Shown: in pieces, positions 8,134 through 19,370 of the stretch
Layout: the number at the start of each line of letters is the position of its first letter
Numbering within the stretch: position 1 is the first letter of the stretch
Origin: Chondrus crispus
Lineage: Eukaryota > Rhodophyta > Florideophyceae > Gigartinales > Gigartinaceae
DNA length: 64,000 bases
Reading direction: 5' to 3'
Assembly (NCBI RefSeq): GCF_000350225.1
Contig: NW_005178701.1
Coordinates: forward strand, 1-64,000
Position numbers and translations under genes: made by a program
The notes under the pieces: generated by a model
Told to the model about the DNA's origin: nothing
What the model saw: the letters and a program-made list of their open reading frames with translations, nothing else
Databases searched by the model: none

Positions 8134-9309
8134 TTATTGTTGTTTGTGGTTGAGGTAGTCTTCCAGGGTGGGAGGTGCGCAGAGGAAGTATTGGGAGATG
8201 GAGTTCGGATACACGCAATTTCTGAGGTTTGTAAGCAGCATAGCGGCGATATATAGAGCTCCAACAGGCGACTCTCCCGTCTTCATCTTTCTCTTGTAGT
8301 CCATAGTCGACCAGTACAGCTTCACTTCCTTGAAATACCACTCCACCGTCACTCTTCCCTTAGACATAGCACTGTTGAATGCGCGTTGGTGCGCGCTTAG
8401 GTTGGAGCCTTGATACGGTACTTCTAGAAATGGGCGCGGGTTGTATCCGGAGTCCCCATACATGCAGTACTGCTTCCCTCCTACGAACATAACTTGCGGT
8501 AAGGACTCATTCACTCCACTCCGGCAGTAGAGCGTCCAGTCATGCCTCCTTCCCTCAGTTGGTCCAGCAGCATGTAGAACCAAGCCATCCGGTGATGTGA
8601 TGGCTTGGTATTTTAATGCATGCTTGCGCTTGTGACCATTGTACGCTACGTTCTGCACCTCCCCTCTACTCGGCCGAGCAATCGCAATAACTGTACCATC
8701 AATGAAGCCTGTGCAGTTGTCCAATGCTTCACATTTATTTTTGATGGCACATGCGTATAGCTCGGCCCTTTCACTAAAGAAGGTAGAATCTATGTCTGAG
8801 AGTATTAAATGTTGACGAGCTTCCAAGAAACTTTCCATTCCCTCCCAAAATATCTCTGACAGTTGCCCTCCATGCTTCCCGAACAGCATCTCCATGTCGC
8901 GCCAGCGTGCAGGTGTGGTCAGACGTCGAAGTAAGACACATGTTACGAGAAGCGGGGAGCATACGTAGCCATTCCTGGTAGTAATGTCCCTTTCCCATGC
9001 AATTGCCGTCACCATTCCGATTACATCTTGCTTGCGGAATCTAAAGAGAGAGAGGCAACATGCATCTGTTAAAGCATTGAAGTTAAACGAAAAGGAAGAA
9101 AGAGAGATGCGGTTAGAACGTTCAGAGAAGCGGAAGAGCTCACTTTGCTCGGACATACAGCGTTTGATACAGTGCATCAAAACAACACTTGTTGAAGAAG
9201 GTGAAGGTAGATGACGTCGTGCCATCAATACACGCAAGGCTGCCCTCCATTTCATTGCCCTTGCTGTGGCAAGGGTCACGGAATGGTCGCGCTGACGTCC
9301 TCTTGCCAT
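8134..9309 (-). CDS. PIF/Harbinger DDE transposase (HARBI1-like)
   Basis: About 391 residues from the ATG at 9309; the frame is open a little further upstream to 9360 but without an ATG. The DDE_Tnp_4 core is complete: FIDGTVIAI (Asp 1), YGDSGYNPRPF (Asp 2) and VTVEWYFKEVK (Glu). The linking blocks are typical of the family (YNGHKRKHALKYQAI, GRRHDW, LLTNLRNCVYP). The N-terminal region contains a helical segment (about residues 60-160) that may be a DNA-binding part. No internal stop is present, so it may still be a functional cut-and-paste transposase even though its partner gene is broken. Confidence 0.85.
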   Translation of the reverse strand: MARGRQRDHSVTLATARAMKWRAALRVLMARRHLPSPSSTSVVLMHCIKRCMSEQSELFRFSERSNRISLSSFSFNFNALTDACCLSLFRFRKQDVIGMVTAIAWERDITTRNGYVCSPLLVTCVLLRRLTTPARWRDMEMLFGKHGGQLSEIFWEGMESFLEARQHLILSDIDSTFFSERAELYACAIKNKCEALDNCTGFIDGTVIAIARPSRGEVQNVAYNGHKRKHALKYQAITSPDGLVLHAAGPTEGRRHDWTLYCRSGVNESLPQVMFVGGKQYCMYGDSGYNPRPFLEVPYQGSNLSAHQRAFNSAMSKGRVTVEWYFKEVKLYWSTMDYKRKMKTGESPVGALYIAAMLLTNLRNCVYPNSISQYFLCAPPTLEDYLNHKQQ

Positions 9310-9517
9310 CACTTGGCGGGTGAATGCTATCGATGCTAGTACTCCTATGCCGTTGCTCACGTTCTACTTTGCGTATATGCTCGATTGTACTCATGACCAA
9401 CCCCCCTAGCTGTAATTTTGGTTTGTGAAATTTTAGTCATATCCGTTACAGAAATCCTTTTGCGTAAACCCTAAAATAATCAATCCAACAATTTTACTCC
9501 ATCCCACTGTAATTATC

Positions 9518-10501
9518 ATGGCTGACAGTGGCGGAAGCAGCCGGCAGACAAGCGTATTGTCTCCTCGCTACATCGTCCAGACACGTTGCCTCGTGCTGCG
9601 ATATGAGGCCCTCGGCAAGCCTCGGTGCTCATATCTGCACTCGGCGCGTGTCTGCACTCGAATCGAGAACACGAGGCCTGAGTCGCGGGCGGAGATCGAC
9701 CGGGGGCGTCATGATCCTTGGGCCGTGGAGTTTCAAGCTCTGTTCAACGACAACTTGTGGATGCCAACTGCTCCTGAGCCTGTTGATGGGGTTACCGAAG
9801 ACCTGCTCGATTCATACAACCCTCAGATCGCGCCTCACAAGAGGAGTGGAGTCTTCTTGCATCAGAGGTAGGTCAAACTCAGATCCGCTTACACGAGAGC
9901 GCACTACAACTACACGAAGAGTGGCCAAGGAGACTTCGAGGTTTTCCCATATTTCGTGAACGGAGACTACACGCTTTGTTACATGCACTGCTTGTTCAAC
10001 TCGCATCCGAGTCTAGACGCGGTTCTTCGTGAGCATCCTACAGCCGCCCAAGTTGAAGAGGGGATAGAAGGAATGATGCGAGTCGCAACGCTGCGGCTAG
10101 AGGCGGCAATCGTTCCGCCTGCAAGAAGCACAAGGGTGACAGTGACGCGTCTGTTGCCAGTGCCGTTACAGGCGGCTTCGCGCTAGTAGCCAACACACCC
10201 ATCACATTTGCATCCTTGCCCGTGCAGACGCCCGTACAGCTGCACGGGCGTCTGCACGGGCGTCTAGACGCCTGGTCCAAGTGCAGACCAGCCATTGCCG
10301 GACTTCGCCAGCGAGTGCAATAAGCTGGAGCGCGTGACAGAGTCGATTGGAAAGGCAGGTGGCGTCGAGCAAGAGCTCACCCGTGCAATTGAGGTTGCAG
10401 AAGAGAAATTTGATGCTGACTTCGTCCACGAGCTCGTGGAGCGTCGGAGACATCTTCAACATATGATTCGAGTACTGCTCTCGAAGCACTCGGGGCAGTG
10501 A
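9518..10501 (+). pseudogene. Partner gene of a second Harbinger-like pair, stop-disrupted
   Basis: A single reading frame from the ATG at 9518 to the TGA at about 10499-10501, interrupted by TAG at 9869-9871, TAG at 10184-10186 and another TAG near 10250. Recognisable stretches are FQALFNDNLWMPTAP, YNYTKSGQGDFEVFPYFVNG and YTLCYMHCLF. A C-terminal helical segment (TRAIEVAEEKFDADFVHELV) follows. The stretch at about 10187-10290 contains short GC-rich repeats (CACGGGCGTCTGCACGGGCG) and looks like a local expansion. Its position, converging on a Harbinger transposase, suggests the accessory protein of that element. The domain itself is not one I can name with certainty. Confidence 0.5.
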
Positions 10502-10536
10502 AGCGCGTCGCTATCACAACTTCTTGCTTTACTAGC

Positions 10537-11382
10537 CTAGTAGTAAATATCTGGGCGTCGTAGACCAGCATCTTCTATCTCGTTTGTAAACGCTTGCCGC
10601 AATTCAGATGCCTCAAGATCGCGACGACGGCTATGGAGGCTCAGCTCGCTGTCACATTCGTCTTGGAGATGCACGACGCTCTCTGGAGCCTCTCGATGAT
10701 GATCACCATCTAGCCCCGATGCGAACGGAACTGTAGCGGAGGCCCTAGACTCATCAATGATATAGTTGTGCAGCTTTGCACAAACCAGCACGGTTTGCCG
10801 AGCCTTTTCGACCGAGCACCTTAAAGACCTCCATAAAACGCCGAAGCGGGCAACCATGATGCCGAATGCCTGCTCGATATGGATCCTTGCACTTGACTGC
10901 CAAAAATTGAAGCAATCCTTTGCGACCTCCAGCCGACGCCCCGGCCATGGCGTGAGCACTCTGTTCGTGCACACGTAGGCGTCATCTCCCGCAACCCAGT
11001 ACCCATCCAAGAGGCCCCCGTCTTCTTGTTCTTTCCCTAGCAGCCTTGCCAGCAGGCTCATTCCATAGGCAGCCGAGTCGTGCGAGGCCTCAGGAAGTAT
11101 AGCTGAGAGAAAAAGGAAGCGATACCGATAGTCGCACATTGCCTGCACATTCAGTGCGAAAAATCCCTTGCGATTATAGTACGAGACGGAGTTCGCAACC
11201 TCTTGCCGTGACGGCTGTGCAATTTTGATAGCGATGCCATCTACGGCGCCAACACACCCACTCAGAGGGCTAGCGCCTCTTCCAACCCCTTCCGAACAGC
11301 CCCTGAGCTACTGCACGTCCGTATGTGGGAAGCGCATGGGCAGAGTCGCATTTAGCAATGCTATCGTCTCGTCAATGTATAC
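10537..11382 (-). pseudogene. PIF/Harbinger transposase, truncated and with one stop
   Basis: Read on the minus strand, the frame gives GAVDGIAIKIAQPSRQEV (Asp 1), later VAGDDAYVCTN (Asp 2), then ARIHIEQAFGIMVARFGVLW (Glu), then CAKLHNYIID: the full DDE_Tnp_4 core. An in-frame TAG lies at 11308-11310 before the first Asp. The gene is cut off at 11382, where an LTR begins (TGTGGTATAACCCC), so the N-terminus is lost to a later insertion. It is distinct in sequence from the transposase at 8134-9309, so it belongs to another family. Confidence 0.75.
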
Positions 11383-11973
11383 TGTGGTATAACCCCAAAC
11401 AAAAATTAGATTAGGATCGGATCAGGGACAGTAAGGCAACGAGCCTTACAGCCATGCGCGCACACACGTGTCCTCCACGTGTACGGGACGCGTACTACAC
11501 GTGGACTGTCATCCCCACCGGCTGACAGCGTTACAGTGTCGGTAGACCGGCACTACTGTAGAGTTATGATAGACTACAATGTACATTAAATATGAGCGGA
11601 CCGCCGGCGGTGGTGGACGACAAGGACGGACTTGTCAAGGATCCTCCACCTTGGTCCGCCCGCTGAATTTTAGGTACTTCCGTCCGTTTTACATAGGAGT
11701 CGCACCGCGCGCGGGTTGAGGACGCGCGCAGCACGCCCACGAGCCGGCTCCGCCTCCGCCCGTCGGTACTGGATCGTCACCCAGTACCGCTTCGGGGCGT
11801 CGAGGCGTCGAACCGCTCGCGCGTGCGCACGTCCTCCCCGATCCCGCTCTACCACCGCTACCTCGAGCCCGTGCTTGGTATCGTGGGTGGGCCGTGCTTC
11901 TGTCTTCCCGCCGATCGGGGTCTTTCCGAACTGTCAGTGCTCACCCCCCTCGTCGTTGGGGGTTTATACTACA
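11383..11973 (+). repeat. LTR of the GC-rich Ty3 family, + orientation
   Basis: 591 bp from TGTGGTATAACCCC to GGGGGTTTATACTACA. It is the reverse complement of the LTR type at 30339-31039. Shared blocks are a TATA-like ATGTACATTAAATATGAGCGG region near 11578-11600, CGAGCCGGCTCCGCCTCCGC, and CGGGGCGTCGAGGCGTCGAA. No primer binding site follows and no target duplication is evident, so it may be a solo or recombined LTR. It truncates the Harbinger transposase on its left and a Ty3 pol on its right. Confidence 0.75.
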
Positions 11974-13813
11974 GCTTTCATAGTGGCAGACCAGGAAGCT
12001 GACGGCAACGTCATCCCTCCATCCGCCTTATCGGCAATCCGTCGTGCCAATCCGAACATTCGTATTAACTCCCTGAAGCGTCCGTACATTTTGGAAGTGC
12101 CAGCCCAGCTGCACCGCCAATCACTTGCACGAGGTGGGTACAGGCGGACTGCACCATACGAGTGCGCCACTCTCCTGGCTTAATGTTACGCAAGGCAAAG
12201 TGGATTGTGAGCGAGGAGGAGGTGCAATACGTGTACCTTGGGCGACATGTCCTGGCATCGTTAGGCTTGGACAATCAAGAACTCATGACCGCCGCTCGTA
12301 GTAGTCTTGGAGGAGAAATAGAAGTACCTGGGCTACTCAGAGACAAGGGCTACGAAGATAACGCATCCGTAAATCCAAAGAACCCTCCATTCACAGCATT
12401 GTACAGGAGCGCGCACTCGGTAGCACATTCCATACCCAGGGAGGGGTGGAAGTCGATTTTTTGGAAGACGGCGACGTTTACGTGTATCTCAGGGAGGACT
12501 CAGATGAGGATTTGTCAACAGCACTCGATGCACTGGTGCGAGATGGGCGTAACAACGGGCTGAGCGACGATGGTTGCACACGTCTGACTGCGATCCTTAA
12601 ACAGTACAAGTCGGTTTTCGGCTCCGGCTGGGAACTTCCCCCCCAGCCAACGTCCCGCTAATGAGGGTACCAATAGAACCAGGAAATCAATCTATCTGTG
12701 TCAAGGCAAGGCGGTATGCGCCGGACCAGCGACGGTTTCTGGACAAATATGTCGACACACTCCGATCCATGGATTTTTTGTCGATAGGCCAACCGCAGAA
12801 TAGCAAGCCGCTCCTCTCCTCGTGCCAAAGCGCGACTCACAGGCGAAGTACAAGATGGCAGTAGATCTACGTCACATCAACGCTGCAATAATCAAGGAGT
12901 CGTGGCCCATACCTCACCTGGACCCTGAGATTGGTGAATTCTCGGGAAGAACTTGCTTCGCAGTTCTTGACTTCGTGTCCGGTTACAGGCAGCTCCCAAT
13001 GCACCCGGACTCATAAACCCTCTGTGGAGTTGTCACTCCAAAAGGAGTAGTAGCATCAACGCGTGTATTGCCCGGACTAGTAAACGCGACATTGTACTTT
13101 CAGAGTACTATCGAACCCTTGTTTTCCGAGCTGCGCAACAATCTCAAAGCATGGTTGGACGATTTTAGCATCCATGCCCATAGTGAAGCATCACTTCTTG
13201 ATCACCTCGAGACCTTTTTAAGGATATGTTCTGAGAAGGGACTCCACTTGTCCGCACGCAAACGCCAACTATTTCGAAAGGAACTCAAGTGGTGCGGTCG
13301 AATAATATCAAAAGATGGCTATCGAATGGATCCTGCGCGACTTTCAGGACTCCAGGACATGCAGCTTCCCAAGAGGGCACTCGAACTATCTCAGTTTGTT
13401 TATTGCTGCCGGTGGATGTCCATGGCCATCCCGAACCTAGCTCAACGAAAAGCGCTGCTTTTCAAGACTCTCGATGAAGCTTATGCCAAATCAGGCAAGC
13501 GCACGAAGCGATCGATACGCAATATGACACTCAGCAGCCTATCATAGGAGCATGTACAGGAAGCGTCCTTCCTAGATCTACAAGACAGCCTGCGGCGTGC
13601 CATCAAGTTTTCATACCCCAATCCCGAGAAAATGATTTGTGTATTTTCCGACGCGTCGGAAAGGTTCTGGGCAGGAGTTATCACACAAACTGACCACGAG
13701 CAGTTGGATCTACCTGGCGACGAGCAGCAACACGAACCCATAGCAGTTCTCGGGGTTTAAGGACGCGTCACAGAACTGGACGACGTTCGAGAAGGAGGCG
13801 AACGCGATATTTC
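11974..13813 (+). pseudogene. Decayed Ty3-type pol (protease end, RT, start of RNase H)
   Basis: Several + strand frames give one degraded pol. A protease-end segment (KAKWIVSEEEV...LGRHVLASLG, 12190-12270) comes first. RT follows: YKMAVDLRHINAAI, CFAVLDFVSGYRQLP, the block LVNATLYFQS, and AWLDDFSIHAHS in place of the usual YLDD. RNase H starts with ICVFSDASERFWAGV and stops at NWTTFEKEANAIF. The pieces lie in at least four different frames with stops, including TAA at 13014-13016, so the copy is dead. The pol sequence is unlike the Ty3 family of the flanking LTRs. It breaks off exactly where the next LTR begins (13814). Confidence 0.75.
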
Positions 13814-14459
13814 TGTAGCATAAACATCCCAACGGCGGGGGTGTATGCACAGTCCGCGTAAGAGACCCTGTAGAACGCGAGAAGAACAGAGAGGACCAGT
13901 AAGCAACGCGTGAGGAAGGACACGGGCCAGTAGCGGTGGTAGAGCGGGTCGGGTCGCGAACGCGTTATTGTACGCGGTAGAGCGGATCGACGCCTCGACG
14001 CCCCGGTGCAGCACTGGGTGACGTTCCAGTACCGACTGGCGGAGGCGGATCCTAGCTCACACGCGCACGCACGCGCCCGCTACCCGTGTCCTTCTACTCT
14101 AAAACGCGAACAGAGAGGGCGTGCCCGAGTTAGAGTAAGCGTTCCGGGTTAGCCGACGGTGAGGGTCTGGCCAAGCCGATGCTTGCCTTCCCCCCGCCGC
14201 CCTCGGTTCTCGTCATTTAATATACAGTTACGCGTCTATCGCGTCTATCATACAGGGCTACAGTACAGTCCGTACTGCACTGTAGCGCGTTACAGTGCTG
14301 AGCTACTGTGCTCAGCCACTGTAGCGCTGTCAATACACGTGTGCGCGCGAGCGCCGATGATACACGTGTGTGCGGGCGTCTTGACAGTCCTGACAGTACA
14401 CGTGTGTGCGCGCGCGCGATCTAATTCTAAATCTAATTCTGATCCGCGCTGATGCTACA
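13814..14459 (-). repeat. LTR of the GC-rich Ty3 family, minus orientation (3' LTR of element X)
   Basis: 646 bp, + strand TGTAGCATAAACATCCC to GATGCTACA, homologous to 20093-20729 and 30339-31039. It contains the conserved block CGACGCCTCGACGCCCCGG, a TATA-like TCATTTAATATACA (about 14212-14225) and several ACACGTGT motifs near its right end. It is followed on the right by a polypurine tract (minus strand AGGAGGGGGCC), so it is the 3' LTR of an element lying to the right. Confidence 0.8.
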
Positions 14460-14495
14460 CGGCCCCCTCCTCAAGAGTGAACGTCCCCGTTCACC
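14460..14495 (-). promoter_or_regulatory. Polypurine tract and pol-end hairpin
   Basis: Minus-strand AGGAGGGGGCC directly precedes the LTR, followed rightward by the hairpin GTGAACGTCCCCGTTCAC. The same pair recurs at 20730, 22955, 31040 and 34037. The tract would prime plus-strand DNA synthesis. Confidence 0.7.
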
Positions 14496-15740
14496 CTGGG
14501 ATTGAAGAGGGGGCCCTCCTAACTGTCTCGCCCCATTGTAGTGCAATACCCGTCTCGGGTAGGGGGATGAAAGGAAGTGAAAAAGGAAAAAAAATGGATA
14601 CTGTAGTTCGGGTTTAGGGGACACACTTGTGCGACGGTGCGCACGATTATTTTAATTATTATTTAATTTATTTACTAACTAGATCTAGAATCTAGAGCCG
14701 GGAGCTACTGTACTCGCCCCGGCGGGGCTCTATATAACTTAGCCCTTTGACCGAACAAGTCAATAAACCAACCCGAGTTGCCGGAGTTGAATGTCGCCTT
14801 GGTCGAAGTCCGTCTCTCCGAAGACGCTCCCTTTTACCTAAGCCTACGGCATCCTTCAGCGCTCGGGGGTCCCATTCCTTTTTCCTTTATTTCCCTATCC
14901 TTTTCTATCTCTAATTCTACCTATTGTTCCCTTACCTTGTGTTGGTGCCATCGGCCTCGGTTGCGACCGAACCGGTGTGGGAGTCTTTGCCATCGAGCGA
15001 CACAGATGACGTAGCGCTGCTACTTTGACCCATTTTCCGACGGAGACTGTTGCAACGACGTCTCCCTCGAAGGGCTCCGTCGTGTTACGAGCCAGTGTTG
15101 GTGCCATCGGCCTCGGTTGCGACCGAACCGGTGTAGGTGTTTCGAGCCATCGGGCGGCACGGTTGACGTAGCGCTGCTACTTTCATTTCATCCCGTCGGG
15201 CTGTGTTGCGACGCCCCCGTCGAAGGCCTTGTCGCGTTACAAGGTTGGGAAAAAGCTCAACGAGCATTGGCCTTACAACCCAGTGGAATCGGGGTACCTA
15301 CGTACGCGCCCCACCCCACACTCGTCGGGCAGTTCTCCTCGCAAGCCTCTACCACACCGATCCCGGGCCGGGCTATTTCTCTGTGCCCCCCCCCCCCCCC
15401 TCAGAGATCTGAGCTACTACGAGTCGCAAGCTCGTTTAAACGGAGAAGGGAGAGTCGGACACTCCGTAGCGCTGTGCTATCGGCAGTTCTTCTTTTTGTT
15501 GCTGTTGTTGTTTTTGCTGGACCATCGGACCGCGGTCTCTGCCCGACAGGCGGATTGCACTACACCCATCTCTCTCCCTTGTTTACCGTCGCCGCCCAAG
15601 CGCGCGCACCGTCCTCGTTCTCTCCGACTGGCTTTTCGGCGCCCCTTTCCGCGCACAGCGCGAACGCCTTGTCCTCACCGCAAACGAGGCGGTGGTCCTC
15701 CGCGCGCTCCTCTTCTCCTTGGGCCCGGTCTCTTTCTGCC
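14496..15740 (+). promoter_or_regulatory. Leader region with TATA box before cassette gene A
   Basis: No confident gene. A TATA box (CTATATAACTT, 14730-14740) sits in a GC-rich context on the + strand. A pyrimidine-rich leader (about 14870-14945) follows, then a tandem duplication (14941-15252). The TATA-plus-pyrimidine layout resembles that of the + strand LTR at 46366-46925. This stretch could therefore be an LTR-like promoter driving the + strand genes A and B. Confidence 0.45.
14941..15252. repeat. 156-bp tandem duplication
   Basis: Two diverged copies, 14941-15096 and 15097-15252, each starting GTTGGTGCCATCGGCCTCGG and containing GACGTAGCGCTGCTACTTT. Confidence 0.8.
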
Positions 15741-17226
15741 ATGACCCTGGCGTCGGCCTCTCCCGTTGGAGGCAACCCGTCCGCGTCGCCGCCGGAGGCG
15801 CCGCCCGCGGACGCTCCGGTTCCGGGGCCCTGCCACGTCTCGAGCCCCTCTATGGGCTCCACTGTCTCTGCAGAGCTGAATGCGCCTCCGGCCTCCGGTG
15901 AGACCGAAACCCCCGTGCTCTCCGGAGCAGGGCTGCCGCGACCGGCGACGGCGGAGGTTCGCGAGCCGTCCGGCGATCCGAACGCCGCGGTCCTCGTTGA
16001 CCTCTCTACCGACCCTGCGTCTCGACGCGAGGGCGCTTGGTTGACGTACCAGCCCCGCTCTGGTTCCCACGCGGCATGCGGCAGTTGCCGGTGCCCGGGG
16101 TCGTTGGCGGCTCCCACCCTGTGGTTCGGGTCCGTTATGGAGCGGTCCGCGCCGCTTCCTCTCCACCATCTACAGTACGCGTGGCAGCGGCACGCGCGGT
16201 CAGGGATCACCGTGGCCGAGCTGCTTTCGCGGGCGAGCTTACGTCCCGATTTGGTACGTGTCCAGAGGATCCACGAGGCCGGCCTCGTGGATAAGGCATC
16301 ATTTGCCCTCCGGCGACTTCTCACGGAAGGCGGTGGGGTCGCGTACCAGATACCCGATGGCATTCCGGGTGACCGCACGTTCGCGTATAGCGCGGATGAA
16401 GCCGAGTACGTTGACCGGATGGCTGTCCATCTCTTCGGGGGCGAACCGGGCGATCCGAATCGATTCGTTCTGCCCAAAGTCAAGGGGCTCTACGTATGCC
16501 CTCGTCCGTACGCTTATTCGAAGCCCCTCGTCGGGCTGCAGAAGTCCGCGTGTTCGCTTATGCGGCTGCACTCGGTGGCCGTAGTTCACTTCGATTGGTC
16601 TGCGTATCGCGCCGCCGCGGAAGAGGACGGCCGCGTCTTCTTATACGCCTCGTTTGAACGCGGCCTATCCGTGCACGACTTCCCGGAGTTACCACCGTCA
16701 ATCTGGACTCCTTCGCGTCCTTGGGAGTCCATCCACTTCTTCCACCTGTGCTTAAGCACTTCGGTTTCGCGTCGCGGATTCTTCTCACCCAGCCCACTCG
16801 CGCCTCGTGTACAACTACGAGCGGGAGTGGGCTTGGTCGCTATGCAGCGCGTATATGACTGAGGTGAGCATCAGCGAACGCGTATTCCTACGGCCTTGCC
16901 AGACGATCGCGTGGGTAGAGCGGCTGGCCCCGGGGCTGCCGAACGCCTCTCTCCATCCTCACGAGCACCATTCGCCTCACCCGTCTTGGACCTTCAGGGC
17001 TGTCGTGGACCTGATGGTGCACGCCTCCGAAGTGAGCGAACGGCACCACCACTCGTGGATGGATTTTACCACGAGCACCCGGAGCGCGTTTCTCGCGTAT
17101 GATACGCGAGGGGACGCGTTCTTCTCCCGTCCCGTGGCTAGCCCCTCGACGGGGCTGCCCTCAGGGAAACGCGGTGGCGCCGGTGCCGAAGTGCGGAAGG
17201 GGCGCCGGAAGCGTTATCGCGACTGA
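15741..17226 (+). pseudogene. Cassette gene A: unknown protein conserved in two Ty3 elements
   Basis: From the ATG at 15741 one frame runs 373 residues to 16862. Residues 1-130 are Ser/Pro/Ala-rich. The block encoded by about 16168-16582 (LQYAWQRHARSG..., LRPDLVRVQRIHEAGL, GGGVAYQIPDGIPGDRTFAY, CPRPYAYSKPLVGLQKSA) matches the protein encoded at 21356-21777 along its whole length, with many conservative changes. After about 16690 the likely continuation moves to other frames: HPLLPPVLKHFGFASRILL, then YNYEREWAWSLCSAY... to the TGA at 17226. This copy is therefore probably frameshifted. No known domain is recognised. It lies antisense to the Ty3 family it sits in, just inside the 3' LTR. Confidence 0.55.
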
Positions 17227-17232
17227 GATGCT

Positions 17233-17987
17233 ATGGCCCCCGCGCCCGTTTTTTCGGTCTCGTCGCCGACTCACGGGCTACTGCCTGAAGGCATGCGCGA
17301 ACGGGAGGGGGTTTCCGAACCCTCCCCGGCATCGGCGTTGCTCCCTGTCCCTCCTCTGGACGCGCCCGTTTCGCGTCCAATGCACGGGTCAGCTGTGCGT
17401 ACCCTTACCTTATCGAGGGAGGACGTTCGGGAGGTTCCCGGTTTGACGCGGGTGCTCGGGGGATCCTCGGATCGTGCTTGGCAGGTGGGGGCCCTCCTAG
17501 GCACCCTCGCGAATTGGTACCTTTGTCGCAGCGACGAGGCACGTCGGATCGGTAAGGAACTCGATTCCCATTTGTCGGCGTTGCACCTAGCCGAACGCGA
17601 ACTGGTGACTATCCGCCAGTCTTCCTCGCAGCAGGCGGGTAGTTCGAGCCCGCGTTGTTCGACCGCGATCGATACCGGCAGGAACGCTACGTTCTGCGGG
17701 TGGCTCGGGTCACCGCGCCTGCGGAGAACCGCGGAAGAACTGACCTCCAGGCTACACCCCGGCGGTCGGGGGTTCGCGATCCGTACGCGCATTTGCGTTA
17801 CGACGTCCGTCCGCCTTATGACTCGGGGGTGCCCGCTGAACCGTCGCGTGGGGCTGTCCCCTACCCCGCGGTCGCGATGCCAAGCTTAGACGAACTTGAC
17901 TCGGGGGTCCCTCCGTATCCCAGTTATTGCCCCGCGGGGGACCGTGATCCGGCTTCGACCGATCGGACGGGAGACGCCTCCCGTTGA
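17233..17987 (+). pseudogene. Cassette gene B: unknown protein, frameshifted
   Basis: An ATG lies six bases after the stop of gene A. The first frame gives 218 codons with a helical central segment (DRAWQVGALLGTLANWYLCR, then KELDSHLSALHLAERELVTI). Around 17650 coding character passes to another frame (FDRDRYRQERYVLRVARV... ending at 17987), which suggests a frameshift. No family is recognised. The helical stretch and tight spacing to gene A suggest the two are expressed from one transcript, but that is inference. Confidence 0.4.
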
Positions 17988-19370
17988 CCTCGCGTATTAC
18001 CTCGCGTATTACCTCGCGTCACTGCGTGGCAGCATTAAATTGGTCCGCCGGTATCGGACCCATTAACGACCGTCTCTGGGTTCCTAGACCTCCTTTCTAG
18101 TTAACCACCATCGTGTCGCGACCTCCGCGCGACTCCCTTTCTCGCGGTACGCAGCCGCCTGCGTATGGGGTCAACATGCACCGCTTGCGGTGCCCGCGCA
18201 CGGCGGCTAGCGCATCGCGGTCGTCCTTTCTCGTCCCCGCACCGGTACGCGATTTCCGCGTACAGTGCCGTCCTCGGGCCCGCCGCTTGTTCTCGACACG
18301 GTGCGCTCGCGGATGTCCGGCCTTTCCTTCGTACGCGAGTCGCGGGTGGTGATGGCGCTCCACGTCCCTCACTACGTCCACCCGGCCGTCGTACGCGTTA
18401 TTAAATCAGTGCTCGCTACCGGACGGGTCTCCTGACACCCAGGGGTGAGGGCTCTTGCGGTGGTCCCTTGAATGCACTTTTCGGCGTCGCGTGCGCGTTT
18501 CCTTCTGGTCGCCGGCTGCCTGGCCGGCGGCTCGCTCATCGCGGTGTCGAGTGGATCGTAATGATGGGAGTGTCCGGGCATCGGGTGAGCGGTCCGTCAT
18601 ACCCCTCCTCCAGTGCCGTTACCGCCGGTCCCGGTCGAGGCCTGGCACGGACCTGCGCGTTGTCGCGAACTATTCGCCACGCACCCAGCGCGTCCGAGCG
18701 CGGTGCTGACGGCACGCTCCTACGCAACGTCTTCGCGTTTCGTGTGCCCTTCGTGTCGCGTCCGGCGAGCGCGCGCTGGGCGTCCTCTCTTCCCCAATCC
18801 GGTGTGCAAGCGACGGGTGCGTACTTGCGGTGATCCCCGTTTTACCGCTTCTTCGCCAGAGGCGGCGGTGTGTCGCGGGGTCGCCCCTGTCGAAGCGGGG
18901 GGACGAAGCCGCCGCAAAGCTGCGTGACGGCGCGCACGTGCGGTAGCTTCCTGCAGCGGCGCGTCCGCGCGCTGTAGCGTGGTGACAACGGCGTCTTCGT
19001 GTGTACGCTCTCAGCGCGTTCGAGCGCGGGCGGCGAATCGCGAAATCCTCGTTGTTGTTCGCCCGCGCGGAGGGCGCGGGGTCTGCCGGCGTGTTGGAGT
19101 AAGGGGGAGGTCGGTGTCGACGCTCTTATCCGCACCCCTACCATACAATATGGGGCGTGCCCCATCGAAGGGCACGCGCTCCACACGCTGCTTTTAGCTA
19201 TCCGATTGCGTGTTGTTCCTCCCACCTGTCCTGTCTGTCGTGCACTACAGCCACGTGTGGCGGCTGTAGGCAGAGCGACGCGCGTTCGGACGCGTAAGGA
19301 AATTCGGGAGACCACCCGGTGGATGACCGGAACCGGGATCCGGGCGCGGCTTGCGCGGTAGAAAAGTAGC
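17988..19370. other. GC-rich non-coding internal region of element X
   Basis: Only short, composition-driven open frames. There is a short direct repeat (ACCTCGCGTATTACCTCGCG at about 17988-18015). No pol or gag similarity is seen, so element X lacks its core genes here or they were deleted. Confidence 0.45.

Larger units (their letters stand above)
6553..9464 (-). mobile_element. PIF/Harbinger transposon with imperfect terminal inverted repeats
   Basis: The left end (CGCAAGCGCATTTCTGCAAC at 6553) matches the complement of the right end (CGCAAAAGGATTTCTGTAAC, read leftward from 9464) at 16 of 20 positions. ATATGACTA then continues on both sides. The flanks are TTA on the left and TAA on the right, close to the three-base TWA target of this superfamily. 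Inside are two convergent genes, a Myb-like partner (+) and a DDE transposase (-), the standard Harbinger gene pair. A MITE sits inside the left part. The left end overlaps the last bases of the YR element. Confidence 0.65.

Noticed and set aside
10187..10260. GC-rich short repeats as a possible structured RNA or attenuator
   Set aside because: The CACGGGCGTCTG units are simple tandem/inverted repeats within a decayed gene, with no consistent larger fold.
15560..16483. 307-codon minus-strand frame opposite gene A
   Set aside because: Low-complexity Arg/Gly/Ala product; not conserved as protein in the homologous segment at 21119-21541. Shadow of gene A.
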